Shown: in pieces, positions 15,272-23,612 of the stretch | Layout: every line of letters starts with the position of its first letter | How positions within the stretch are numbered: position 1 is the first letter of the stretch | Source: a virus | DNA length: 55,342 nt | IMG/VR virus record: IMGVR_UViG_3300020220_000067 | Span: 1-55,342 of that record | Direction: 5' to 3' (one strand) | Made by a program: the position numbers and the translations under genes | The notes under the pieces: model-generated | The model's database searches: none | Told to the model about the DNA's origin: nothing | Seen by the model: only the letters and a program-made list of their open reading frames with translations

Positions 15272-15453
15272 TATCGGTTTTCAGAGAGATAAAAGATCTT
15301 CTAACTGATTATGGTTATACGGACGAGGACTTAAAAGGATTAACCAATGACGAAATTTTGGAAATACTTGAGGAGGTAATGTATGAAGTTAAAAATTTGA
15401 AACAAAAGAAATATATGAACTTTCTTCACAACCAAGCTTTGGAATTGATTTAA
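15271..15453 (+). pseudogene. Open frame without a normal start codon
   Basis: A frame of 60 residues (EIKDLLTDYGYTDEDLKGLT, then NDEILEILEEVMYEV) starts inside the stop region of the SGNH gene and ends at 15451-15453. It looks protein-like and helical but has no ATG, GTG or TTG near its beginning; the only candidate is ATA at 15268 or 15271. It may be the tail of a deleted gene, or be translated by coupling to the upstream gene. Confidence 0.4.
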
Positions 15454-15495
15454 GTTCAAAAAATAAAATTATTCAGATATTTATAATATAAAATT

Positions 15496-16110
15496 ATGAA
15501 AAGAATCATAAGATTAACAGAATCTGATTTAACTCGTCTTGTAAGACGGATTGTAAAAGAAAATGAAGAAAATTGGATTAGTCAATCGGAAGATTTAGGA
15601 TCAGAATCCGATTTTACGTCTATGAACCTCAAACAAGACAAAAGATTTAGAAGATTAGTGTCTTTTTTCAAGAATCATCCTGAAATTGCAATGGATATTA
15701 AAAAATCTTTAGAAAGAAGTGTAAACGAAAATTACAAATACTACGATTATAGTGGAGCTCCAAAAAAAGAAATAACAAAAAAACACTTTTTAAAAAGAAA
15801 ACTTGCAACATATGGACTTGCAACAATTGTAAGTGCTATAGTTGGATCCACAATAGGTGTCATGGCTGGCGAAGAAGTACTTGAAGCGGCACTTGTTGCT
15901 GCTGGTATGGGAGGTCCATTATTTGGGGCTTTATCATCTGAAGTAGGTAGAGAAAAAGTGACAGATGAACCCCCTGTAGACAATGATGAAACTGAAGATA
16001 TAGAAGAACCACTGAGTGAACGATGGTCACAAAAATACAAAAAATCAATTGATTGTAATAATCCAAAAGGTTTCTCCCAAAGAGCTCATTGTCAAGGAAG
16101 AAAAAAATAA
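15496..16110 (+). CDS. LTESDL-type leader protein with Gly-rich membrane segment
   Basis: 204 residues. Leader MKRIIRLTESDLTRLVRRI, then V-K-E and Asn. Residues about 100-145 form a hydrophobic, small-residue-rich hairpin (TYGLATIVSAIVGSTIGVMA then LVAAGMGGPLFGAL), which could insert in a membrane, as in ejection or pore proteins. It ends IDCNNPKGFSQRAHCQGRKK; I recall this type of tail (Cys-x-Asn-Pro-Lys-Gly-Phe-Ser-Gln, Ala-His-Cys) in marine phage proteins. TATTTATAA at 15478-15486; terminator follows. Confidence 0.75.
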   Translation: MKRIIRLTESDLTRLVRRIVKENEENWISQSEDLGSESDFTSMNLKQDKRFRRLVSFFKNHPEIAMDIKKSLERSVNENYKYYDYSGAPKKEITKKHFLKRKLATYGLATIVSAIVGSTIGVMAGEEVLEAALVAAGMGGPLFGALSSEVGREKVTDEPPVDNDETEDIEEPLSERWSQKYKKSIDCNNPKGFSQRAHCQGRKK

Positions 16111-16134
16111 AATTATCATTTTTAGATCAAATAT

Positions 16135-16163
16135 AAACCCCTTTTACAAGAGGGGTTTTTTAT
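16135..16163 (+). terminator. Rho-independent terminator
   Basis: AAACCCCTT/AAGAGGGGTTT type stem and T run. Confidence 0.8.
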
Positions 16164-16194
16164 TATATTAATTCTTTATATTTATAATATAGAA

Positions 16195-17436
16195 ATGGAC
16201 TTGATACAAAATTATATTTTTTACTATTTGAAATATGCTAAAATAACAGAATTACTTATTATACGTAATTATAGTGGTAGCGGGTTGTACTATAGTAGTA
16301 GAGAGGAAAAGAGAAGAGAAGCAGAAGACACTTATATTAGATATCGTGATTCCGAAGGTAATCAACATGGATCTTGGGGGGGCGACCCTAGAATTTCGTC
16401 CGCCCTTGTCAAACAAATTGATAAATTAATTGAGAATTATTTTGATGAAATTTACTATACCGTAGACACTGATTTAGACGAATATTGGGAGTTAAGAGTT
16501 GACATATCGGTTCCATTAAAAACAATAACATTTGGTGCGTCTCATAAAGTTGTAAAAGAAAACAAAGAAGTAAAATCAGAAGAAAATATATTTAATTTAA
16601 ATTCAGATCTAAGAAAGAATATTCATGGATTACAAAATTATTATGGAGGTAAATACAAATTGTCATTTGACGGCAGGTGGGACGAAACAGATATCGAATT
16701 TGAAGACGATTATAGATCATATCGATTAAAAGAACCATACCTTACTTATGCTTATGAAGTTGTTGATTCAACTATGGATTTTTTTGTTGAGACTTATTGG
16801 AATGAATCACAGGGTGCTTATGGAGAAATTATTGTTTGGGGTGACGACATGTATTTAAGTTACATAACAAGAGAAGAAGATTGGGAAGATACTGGATATC
16901 AAAAAGTTTTAAATTTTAATTCAGAATCAAACTCAATAAATGAAAATGATCAAGAAAAATACAAATCAACATATGAATTATCAGAAGAGCAAGAAGTAGT
17001 AATCGATAAATTAAAAAAATTGGTCAAAAGAAAATACCCTTTTGTTTTAGATTTTTACTTAACAGATTTGACCAAATATTTTGGCAAAGATACTTTAAAT
17101 ACAGTTGTTGTTGTAGATTTAGAAAAGGTAAAAGAATACTTCAACACGGATTTTCATGAGACATACTACAATTATCCTTACTTATTTGATTCATTACACA
17201 ATAAAGATTTAATGATGTTTTTATTTACACCTTTCAATTTTGACGATCAAAAAAAATTAGTCGATTTCAACGAACAATTTGAATTTTATTTCAACAAATT
17301 AATTTTAAATTTACCAGAAAGATTAAGAATTCCAAATATCAGAATATCTTCATTTATTTACAAATTCGACTCTTCAAAATATTATGATGAAAGGGAATGG
17401 TTTTTTAAAAATCATGGATTTTACCCCACCAAATAA
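16195..17436 (+). CDS. Unknown 413-residue protein
   Basis: TATTTATAA at 16179-16187, ATG at 16195 (MDLIQNYIFYYLKYAKITEL). No clear leader cleavage motif, no signal peptide. The body alternates strand-rich acidic segments (ELRVDISVPLKTITFGA; DDMYLSYITREEDWE) with helical ones and has very many Tyr, Asp and Glu. It may contain two similar beta domains. No family recognised. Confidence 0.7.
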   Translation: MDLIQNYIFYYLKYAKITELLIIRNYSGSGLYYSSREEKRREAEDTYIRYRDSEGNQHGSWGGDPRISSALVKQIDKLIENYFDEIYYTVDTDLDEYWELRVDISVPLKTITFGASHKVVKENKEVKSEENIFNLNSDLRKNIHGLQNYYGGKYKLSFDGRWDETDIEFEDDYRSYRLKEPYLTYAYEVVDSTMDFFVETYWNESQGAYGEIIVWGDDMYLSYITREEDWEDTGYQKVLNFNSESNSINENDQEKYKSTYELSEEQEVVIDKLKKLVKRKYPFVLDFYLTDLTKYFGKDTLNTVVVVDLEKVKEYFNTDFHETYYNYPYLFDSLHNKDLMMFLFTPFNFDDQKKLVDFNEQFEFYFNKLILNLPERLRIPNIRISSFIYKFDSSKYYDEREWFFKNHGFYPTK

Positions 17437-17481
17437 TTTTTTGAAAGTTTCAAATATTTATAAAAAAAATAAAATAAAAAA

Positions 17482-18099
17482 ATGAGTAAATTTTTAATTA
17501 GTGAATCAGAAAAATCAAGAATATTGAACATGCATAAAAATGCCACTAAACGTCAATATTTGTCCGAACAAAGCTGGAAGTGGAAACAAGGTGATCCTAC
17601 TCCTGAAAAATTAGACCCAAATACAATCAACACAACTGTAACTTTAGAATATACTGCGTTAACCACACCGGTAAAAGAGAATGACAAAACATTTAATTTT
17701 GATGGATCGAAATTAAATGTAGATATAAAAGGAATTCCTAATTTATCCGCAGGAACTTTTGTTTATGAGTTTACACTAGCGGGTAGAGGGATGAAACAAT
17801 TTGGTCCGATTACAAACGCTACTGTTAATGGTGATGTATTGTCATTCAGTATTCCTCTTAAGAGAGGAGATCTTTCTTTGGATTACATAAATAACGAGCT
17901 TATTTTAGATTCTAAAAATAAAAGGCAAGTTAATTATGTTTTATCAGTAGGCGTACTCCCAAGCTACTACGATACAAAACAACTTAGACAGACAAGTGGT
18001 ATGGCTAATGTAGTCGCAAATCAAGTACAAGGATCAAACCCAACACCACAAGTCGCTCAACAACCTCAAAGTGTAGCAACCCCAACAACAAAATCTTAA
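17482..18099 (+). CDS. ISESEKSRIL-type leader protein
   Basis: 205 residues. N-terminus MSKFLISESEKSRILNMHKN, then QYLSEQ: a second leader type, helix plus L-S-E junction near residue 30. The body (about 45-175) is beta-rich and could be an immunoglobulin-like or carbohydrate-binding fold; the tail is low complexity Gln/Thr/Pro (PTPQVAQQPQSVATPT). TATTTATAA at 17455-17463. Terminator follows; the next gene (18189) has a related leader. Confidence 0.7.
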   Translation: MSKFLISESEKSRILNMHKNATKRQYLSEQSWKWKQGDPTPEKLDPNTINTTVTLEYTALTTPVKENDKTFNFDGSKLNVDIKGIPNLSAGTFVYEFTLAGRGMKQFGPITNATVNGDVLSFSIPLKRGDLSLDYINNELILDSKNKRQVNYVLSVGVLPSYYDTKQLRQTSGMANVVANQVQGSNPTPQVAQQPQSVATPTTKS

Positions 18100-18122
18100 T
18101 TAAGATAATCATATTTATAAAG

Positions 18123-18153
18123 AATCCTCAATATCTAATATTGAGGATTTTTT
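18123..18153 (+). terminator. Rho-independent terminator
   Basis: AATCCTCAATAT/ATATTGAGGATT long stem and T9 tail. A TATTTATAA motif lies just before (about 18111-18119) without a gene behind it. Confidence 0.85.
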
Positions 18154-18188
18154 TTTACATCTTATATATTTATTAAATAAAGTAATTT

Positions 18189-19748
18189 ATGCGAAATTTT
18201 TTGTTAGAAACTGAATTAAAAAAAATGAAAATGCTTATGGGTTACGACCCACAAGAAACCCTCACAGAAAATGAAATTCCATCATTAGATAAAGTTGGAA
18301 ATACCTGGACGGGTACGTTGGATATGACTAACGCATCGGCATTTGGGAAATTTAAAAATGAAGGATCTTTTTCCGAGGCAGGAAAAATAGTTTATATCGA
18401 AGCGGCATCTTCAGCCATTGGTTACGAGGGTATCACAGTTTCGACACCAAAACAAGAAAATTCAAATAAAGAAGATACGGAAACTAAAGTGCCGGTATCA
18501 ATTGATATTGATGTAGATGCGACTGAACCTTTTGAGTTCGATTCACTTAATTTAGTTTCTGGTGGAACTGAAGCAATTACAAAGTTTGCAAATGAAATTT
18601 TAACAGGAGTTGAGGAAGATTATGGACCTGATGTTAAAGAAAAATATTATACTTGGTTAAAATCAAAACCGATTACAATTAGGGCGTATTCCTCAATTGA
18701 CGCATCTTCTAATTTTCCTGACGGTGGTACAGTTGCTGAGTGTGCTCAATATGGGACAGGAAAAGGACCAAGAAAAACTTATAATAAATGTTTATCACAA
18801 AAAAGAGCCGAAGTTATTGTTTCTGAACTAAAAAAGAAAGGTGGTATACTTGCAGAGTTAACCTATGATCCTGTTGGTATGGGCGAAACAAACAAATTTA
18901 GTAAAATTGTTTGGGCCGATGGGAATAAAACTTTCGGACCAAAACCTAGTAAAAGCGAAGATCAAAAAAATCCTAACGGAACTGATAAAACACAACCTGA
19001 CAGAAGATTTGAAATAATTGTACCTACTTTTACATTGTCTGACCCTCAACCAAATCCCGACGACGATAAATCAAACAACTCCAATATTAGTTCTGTAGGA
19101 AAAAGACCTATGTGTTACAAATGGGCGGTAGTTTTAGGTATTGCCACCGAAGAAAATATTGCATATGGAAAAGAAAAAGAAGGACGAAACGGAATGTTGG
19201 TAGATGATAGAAATCAACCAATAATGGTAAATTTAAAAACTCAAGCCCCTCAATCATTAATGAGCCAAAAAGGAATTTGTTGGGATTCTGAAGTTATGGG
19301 TTGTGACAGTCAAAAAGGAAATTTTATTTGGTGTAAAAATCAATGGCCTTTAGTTTGGGACCTTAGTAGTGACTTAGGAATAACTGGCGATTACAAAATT
19401 CCTTGTAGAAAAGAAGCGGGAGGGGCAAGAATGTTTTTTGATGGTAAAGTTTTAGAAGATAAACTAGGTGAAGATTATCCAAAATATTTTTACTTTGATA
19501 CAGACGACAAAAATCCCGAGGTTACAATATCAACTTCAGGTATAGAATTGAACTTTGAAAAACAAAATATATATTTTGGTCCATGGATTACACCTCAAAA
19601 AAATTTAGATCAAACAAATTCTGTATTTAAAATAACCCCTTATAAATTTAAAGTTTCAAATGTTGGTACTGGAGGCGAAAACAACGATATTCAAATAGTT
19701 GGATTGAGTAAAATTTCATTTTCACTAAGTAAAAACCCAAATCTATAA
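18189..19748 (+). CDS. OmpA-like peptidoglycan-binding protein with leader
   Basis: 519 residues. Leader MRNFLLETELKKMKMLMGYD, then L-T-E and Asn near residue 29. Residues about 155-300 match an OmpA C-terminal domain: ITIRAYSSIDASS, then KCLSQKRAEVIVSELKKKG and a closing DRRFEIIVP, the strand and helix order of that peptidoglycan-binding fold, with an insert. The C-terminal 200 residues are beta-rich and unassigned. A virion protein that binds the wall under the outer membrane would help DNA entry or anchor an ejected complex. TATTTATTA at 18167-18175. Confidence 0.75.
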   Translation: MRNFLLETELKKMKMLMGYDPQETLTENEIPSLDKVGNTWTGTLDMTNASAFGKFKNEGSFSEAGKIVYIEAASSAIGYEGITVSTPKQENSNKEDTETKVPVSIDIDVDATEPFEFDSLNLVSGGTEAITKFANEILTGVEEDYGPDVKEKYYTWLKSKPITIRAYSSIDASSNFPDGGTVAECAQYGTGKGPRKTYNKCLSQKRAEVIVSELKKKGGILAELTYDPVGMGETNKFSKIVWADGNKTFGPKPSKSEDQKNPNGTDKTQPDRRFEIIVPTFTLSDPQPNPDDDKSNNSNISSVGKRPMCYKWAVVLGIATEENIAYGKEKEGRNGMLVDDRNQPIMVNLKTQAPQSLMSQKGICWDSEVMGCDSQKGNFIWCKNQWPLVWDLSSDLGITGDYKIPCRKEAGGARMFFDGKVLEDKLGEDYPKYFYFDTDDKNPEVTISTSGIELNFEKQNIYFGPWITPQKNLDQTNSVFKITPYKFKVSNVGTGGENNDIQIVGLSKISFSLSKNPNL

Positions 19749-19766
19749 AAAAAATTAAAATTTTTT

Positions 19767-19797
19767 TTTGTAACGTTTGAAAAAAAAAGTATATTTG
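19767..19797 (+). promoter_or_regulatory. Host-type promoter (TTTG, 19 bases, TATATTTG)
   Basis: TTTG at 19767-19770 and TATATTTG at 19790-19797 are 19 bases apart, matching the Bacteroidota -33/-7 consensus. The ATG is five bases downstream (19802), so the transcript has almost no 5' leader. Confidence 0.75.
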
Positions 19798-19801
19798 TAG
19801 T

Positions 19802-20425
19802 ATGAAAACTTTGATACTTACAATTCTTTTACCTTTTACTTTTTTATCTCAAGTAATCGATTATAATAATTTTGACTCTAAACGGGCTGAAGTTGTTTTA
19901 TTTGAAACTTTACAACATTTTAGAGATACTATACAATACACTGGTGGTGGAAAACTTCAAAAAGAATGTTATTCCGGTGTTAAAGATTATAAAACATCTA
20001 TGAAATGGGTATGGTCTGATGATGTTTACAAACTTTTTAGTAAACCAAATTGTGAAAAAATTGTCAAAGAAAATCGTTTATATCACAACGACGTTAAAGA
20101 TTTTTTCAAAAGTGAAAAGTGTCAACAATTATTCATTCCAATAGTTTGGAAAAACTATAAAGGCAATTATCCATTTACCCCCCACGTTGCTTATTCTGAA
20201 AATGGAGTAATGAGTACTGTTGAATATAAAACGTATCAAGAAATGGCCAACGATATGATCAAAATTTGGGAAAGCTCAATTATGCATAAAGGAACTCAAA
20301 GACGGTTTTTTTCCGACGAAATTGTTAAGTTGTTTGGTAAAGATTTATATACACAAGTCGCTTGTTGTGTTAGATATTCAAACGGATCTTTTTGGGCTTT
20401 TGTAAATATTGTATACGCCACTTAA
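19802..20425 (+). CDS. Secreted CAP-like protein
   Basis: 207 residues. Signal peptide MKTLILTILLPFTFLSQ. The segment after it, VIDYNNFDSKRAE, matches VVNYNNFDSKLFD in the CAP protein at 53524, so the two are related. The body has an even number of Cys pairs (KECYSG, KPNCEK, KCQQ, ACCV) likely forming disulfides. The SPGH motif of typical CAP domains is not present, so it is divergent or has lost the site. Exported to the periplasm or surface, from a strong host-type promoter; a candidate early envelope protein. Confidence 0.55.
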   Translation: MKTLILTILLPFTFLSQVIDYNNFDSKRAEVVLFETLQHFRDTIQYTGGGKLQKECYSGVKDYKTSMKWVWSDDVYKLFSKPNCEKIVKENRLYHNDVKDFFKSEKCQQLFIPIVWKNYKGNYPFTPHVAYSENGVMSTVEYKTYQEMANDMIKIWESSIMHKGTQRRFFSDEIVKLFGKDLYTQVACCVRYSNGSFWAFVNIVYAT

Positions 20426-20463
20426 TTTTATTGATTATATTGATATTTATAAATAAAAAACTT

Positions 20464-20814
20464 ATGAATACAAGAAGTCAATCAAAAATAAGACAAACTC
20501 AACAATTAAATTTGTTGTCAGAACAAAGATATTTTGCAAATAAATCTCTTGTTAAAGAAGATGTCTCAAGATGTTTCAAAGATACAGGAATTGATTTAGA
20601 AAAATGTCCATCATGTAAAGCGTCCCCTGTACCTGGTCAAACTCCTGATTTAGCGAAATGTATGCAAGAATTAAAAAATCAACAAATTGACACAACTAAA
20701 GTTACTTCTATTGTGGCTTGTATAACAAAAGAATTAGGTATCGGTATGGATAATATACAATTACCAAACATAAATATTGGAACATTTCCTGGAATTGCAG
20801 GAGGTAACTTTTAA
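20464..20814 (+). CDS. Leader protein with Cys cluster
   Basis: 116 residues from ATG 20464, chosen because TATTTATAA is at 20444-20452 and the N-terminus MNTRSQSKIRQTQQLNLLSE is leader-like and ends in L-S-E before Gln. Conserved-looking Cys in SRCFKD, EKCPSCKAS, KCMQE and ACITKE; the pattern recurs in the protein at 23613 (RCRSCGE, ESCLECKK). Gly- and Pro-rich C-terminus. Function unknown. Confidence 0.7.
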   Translation: MNTRSQSKIRQTQQLNLLSEQRYFANKSLVKEDVSRCFKDTGIDLEKCPSCKASPVPGQTPDLAKCMQELKNQQIDTTKVTSIVACITKELGIGMDNIQLPNINIGTFPGIAGGNF

Positions 20815-20831
20815 AGTTCGAACTAATATTT

Positions 20832-20864
20832 AAAAACCCTTGAAGATAATTTCAAGGGTTTTTC
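20832..20864 (+). terminator. Rho-independent terminator
   Basis: AAACCCTTGAA/TTTCAAGGGTTT stem and T run. Confidence 0.85.
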
Positions 20865-20885
20865 TTTGCCATTATATTTATTATT

Positions 20886-21611
20886 ATGAAACTCAAATTA
20901 ACTAAGGATCAATACAATAATTTGTTTGAACAAAATACATCTTTAGACATACCTATTGTTGGAAAATTAGATGTTTCTAAAATTCCTTTGGTCGGAGATA
21001 TGATAGCGCCAAAGGAGTTTAAAAAAAAGTTTAAAAAAATATCTCAAAATACTATTTTAGAAGAAAGGTATCAATTAAAAATTTATAGAAGAGAAGAAAA
21101 TAACACTTACCCTAAGGAAATATGTGTGGTATTCAATGGATTTTTGAACGTTGGGGTCGACTACTCAACATTACCTTCAGGATTATTAGATCTAAGAACA
21201 GTTGTAATTTCTGAATATAATAATAAATTCGAGGACGTAAAATCACAATTAGAATTATTAACAAAAGATAAGACCTCTACTTTATACAATCAAAAAATTA
21301 AAATTACTTCTATTATTGGATTTTCTTTGGGTGGGAGAATACCGACCAAATATATAAATCGAGGATATTTTATAGGTTTGATTGATCCTTACTTAGATAA
21401 AGAATCATTAGGTAGATCTTTGGTGAATGATTTATCAAATGTTAGAATGATTTATGGAAATGATCTTTTTTGGAATTCATTGGCTCAATCACACGTTTAT
21501 GACAATATTAAAAAATTGGCAAGAAAAATGGAAGATAAAGCAAAGTTTGTTAATAAATTTCACACCGAAATTCCAAAAATATTTTTCGAAAAATACTACA
21601 AATTAATGTAA
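20886..21611 (+). CDS. Alpha/beta-hydrolase-like protein with leader
   Basis: 241 residues. N-terminus MKLKLTKDQYNNLFEQ carries L-F-E before Gln, a leader-like junction. Residues 79-107 form a strand and loop (ICVVFNGFLNVGVDYS), and 143-150 IIGFSLGG is a nucleophile elbow (Gly-x-Ser-x-Gly) with Ser147. Asp168 (LIDPYL) and His203 (QSHVYD) could complete the triad. Likely a lipase, esterase or related hydrolase; substrate unknown. TATTTATTA at 20875-20883. The candidate ADP-ribosyltransferase follows after ten bases, in the same unit. Confidence 0.6.
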   Translation: MKLKLTKDQYNNLFEQNTSLDIPIVGKLDVSKIPLVGDMIAPKEFKKKFKKISQNTILEERYQLKIYRREENNTYPKEICVVFNGFLNVGVDYSTLPSGLLDLRTVVISEYNNKFEDVKSQLELLTKDKTSTLYNQKIKITSIIGFSLGGRIPTKYINRGYFIGLIDPYLDKESLGRSLVNDLSNVRMIYGNDLFWNSLAQSHVYDNIKKLARKMEDKAKFVNKFHTEIPKIFFEKYYKLM

Positions 21612-21621
21612 TTTTAATATA

Positions 21622-22041
21622 ATGAAACTCCCAAAAAAATTTGTTAATCATTTACTGTCACTGTATCAAGATATGGGTTATGACCAAGGATCTGCAAAAG
21701 AAGAACTCAAGAGTTTAGTTGACTTAATGAATTCCTTTCCTAAAGAAATACTATTATATCGTATCATACATTTAGAAAATAAAAAAATTTTAGACACAAA
21801 AAAATTGGGAAGTCATTACTCTTATGATAAAGAGAATTTATTAAATTCTCATTACGGTAGATCTAGTGTTTCTTTTTTAAATCAGGACGGTCAAACAGTT
21901 TTAGTTACCGTAAAGGTTGATAAAAAACAAATAGATTTAGTTGAGACATTATCAAATAACATACTTTATCCACACGAGATGGAAATTACTCTGAAAGATT
22001 ATGGCCATAGAGTTACTATTCTTGACATCGAAAATATTTAA
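21622..22041 (+). CDS. Candidate mono-ADP-ribosyltransferase
   Basis: 139 residues. The order of motifs fits the R-S-E group: LLYRIIH (Arg47) in a first strand, GSHYSYD (Ser64/Ser67) in place of the S-T-S motif, and PHEMEITL (Glu119 and Glu121) as the E-x-E turn, followed by a last strand pair (HRVTILDI). The size is that of a minimal catalytic domain. These enzymes move ADP-ribose from NAD to a target protein; in T4, the packaged Alt protein modifies host RNA polymerase this way. No obvious [ILV]-x-E leader is seen in the first 30 residues. Assignment by motif only. Confidence 0.5.
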   Translation: MKLPKKFVNHLLSLYQDMGYDQGSAKEELKSLVDLMNSFPKEILLYRIIHLENKKILDTKKLGSHYSYDKENLLNSHYGRSSVSFLNQDGQTVLVTVKVDKKQIDLVETLSNNILYPHEMEITLKDYGHRVTILDIENI

Positions 22042-22097
22042 CTTTTTGTAGTAAGCAGATATTTATAAAAATAATAAAAATAAAAAATTCATCAAAA

Positions 22098-22418
22098 ATG
22101 AGCAAATACCTAAAATTAACAGAATCCGAATTAATAAACTTAATTCAAAATATAATTAAAGAAGAGGAAGAAATGACCTCTGATGTTGAACAAATTTTCC
22201 AAGAAAAAGGAGTTACTTTACCAGAAGCTTGTAAAACTAAAGTGGACCAATCTACAGGACAGGAAACTTCTAACTTAAAAGCTTGTTTTGATGAATTTAC
22301 AAAACAAAATGAAAAAATTATGGGGATTGCAACTGCGCTACAATCTATGATGGCAAGTAAAGGAATTCAAACAGAATCAAGACGACGAGTATATAATAGA
22401 AGATATGGAAGATATTGA
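22098..22418 (+). CDS. LTESDL-type leader protein
   Basis: 106 residues. Leader MSKYLKLTESELINLIQNI, then I-K-E and Glu. The mature part has two Cys (EACKTK, KACFDE), a helical core and an Arg/Tyr-rich tail (SRRRVYNRRYGRY), similar to the tail of the gene at 6128 (SRRYKRRF). TATTTATAA at 22060-22068, an unusually long 29 bases before the ATG. Terminator at 22439-22465. Confidence 0.75.
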   Translation: MSKYLKLTESELINLIQNIIKEEEEMTSDVEQIFQEKGVTLPEACKTKVDQSTGQETSNLKACFDEFTKQNEKIMGIATALQSMMASKGIQTESRRRVYNRRYGRY

Positions 22419-22438
22419 TTCTGAACTATTTTATAAAT

Positions 22439-22465
22439 AAAACCCTCATCAGAGGGTTTTTTTGT
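22439..22465 (+). terminator. Rho-independent terminator
   Basis: AAACCCTC/AGAGGGTTT stem and T run. Confidence 0.8.
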
Positions 22466-22484
22466 TTTTATACTATTTATCAAT

Positions 22485-22856
22485 ATGAAAATAATTATCA
22501 CTGAAAGTCAAAGACACAAGATGTACCAAAGATTACGTAGAATCTCTGAGTTAAAAGAAAGTATTGAGTTTCAAACTGAAGTTCATGATCCATGTAACTT
22601 TGAAGACGGTGAAAATTATGCCGATTTTTGTATTGATGAAGCATTTTGTTTTTTTTATCGAGATCAAAATTGTAATGATGACTATGATGAAGATTATGAT
22701 GAGGATGAAGATGAAGGGGATGAAGTACCAAAAAAATATGATATTTTTGATGATGAAGATTATCCTGAAAGAGAAGAATTATATAATTTATTGTACGAGG
22801 AATATTTTTTCAAAATAAAAGAAATGTGGGAAGAATATTCCATAAATTGTAAATAG
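22485..22856 (+). CDS. KIIISESQ-family acidic protein
   Basis: 123 residues, MKIIITESQRHKMYQRLRRI, with TATTTAT at 22474-22480. The centre is very acidic (Asp/Glu runs at about residues 64-95), less regular than the repeat protein at 11475. It ends with a helix and Cys (EEYFFKIKEMWEEYSINCK), the family's C-terminal pattern. Function unknown. Confidence 0.7.
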   Translation: MKIIITESQRHKMYQRLRRISELKESIEFQTEVHDPCNFEDGENYADFCIDEAFCFFYRDQNCNDDYDEDYDEDEDEGDEVPKKYDIFDDEDYPEREELYNLLYEEYFFKIKEMWEEYSINCK

Positions 22857-22865
22857 ATATATATT

Positions 22866-22991
22866 GTGGCCAAGGCAAAAAAAATAGGAAAAAAACCTAA
22901 AAACAAAGTTAATTTGAAAAAAAGGTTAAGAGTAATTAAAAAAAATGAAGACATGATTGAAATGTTGAATCTATCAGATAAAAAAAAATAA
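22866..22991 (+). CDS. Very basic 41-residue protein (GTG start)
   Basis: GTG at 22866, nine bases after the previous stop. Sequence begins VAKAKKIGKKPKNKVNLKKR and ends NLSDKKK; about 40 percent Lys/Arg, so it probably binds nucleic acid or an acidic partner, perhaps the acidic protein encoded just upstream. No ATG alternative gives a sensible length. Confidence 0.5.
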   Translation: MAKAKKIGKKPKNKVNLKKRLRVIKKNEDMIEMLNLSDKKK

Positions 22992-23026
22992 CGGTGTAGT
23001 TATATTTTTTTGGATATTTATTGAAT

Positions 23027-23611
23027 ATGAATTATAATAACTTTAAATTGAATTTAAAAAAAATTTTGGTTAAAAACAACCAAATGGAAATTTTGCAATC
23101 CAAAAATTTAAATTATTCGTTGTATGATGATACAATTTTAAGAATTAAAAATCTTGCGTCAAATCTTGATAGTAACGACATAATCATCAAAGAATATTAT
23201 AGAAGATTGGAAAGGGATTCAAAAAATATGTTGGACGGTCAAGTAAGAATTAATTTTTTAAAAAAAATAAATGAAATGAAAAAGGGATCAATCGATCCTT
23301 CGACAACAACACAGAATTTTATTAAAAAATACAATGACAAAATAAGTGACTTGGCAGAGCAAATAATAATAGAGGACGTAAAAAAAATAATTTTCAAAAA
23401 AGACGAGCTAAGTCAAAAATTATCAAAAAATATAAACAACATAGTTAAAAGGATAGATAACTTTATTATCAAAGAAGAAAATATCCAAAACAAAAAAAAC
23501 GTCGTAAATTTAATTTATAATGTGATAGATAAAAAAATGAAAAAAGTGGTTCCTTATAATAAAATTGACCCAATATCAAATTGGGTAAACAAAAAAATTA
23601 AAAATTTTTGA
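23027..23611 (+). CDS. Basic helical protein, unknown
   Basis: 194 residues from ATG 23027 (MNYNNFKLNLKKILVKNNQM), with TATTTATT at 23015-23022. A TTG two codons earlier is not needed. Lys- and Asn-rich, helical throughout with coiled-coil character. It has no [ILV]-x-E leader. The next gene starts one base after its stop. Confidence 0.65.
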   Translation: MNYNNFKLNLKKILVKNNQMEILQSKNLNYSLYDDTILRIKNLASNLDSNDIIIKEYYRRLERDSKNMLDGQVRINFLKKINEMKKGSIDPSTTTQNFIKKYNDKISDLAEQIIIEDVKKIIFKKDELSQKLSKNINNIVKRIDNFIIKEENIQNKKNVVNLIYNVIDKKMKKVVPYNKIDPISNWVNKKIKNF

Positions 23612-23612
23612 A

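Noticed and set aside
18111-18119. TATTTATAA as promoter of a gene before 18189
   Set aside because: It is followed at once by a terminator and no reading frame.
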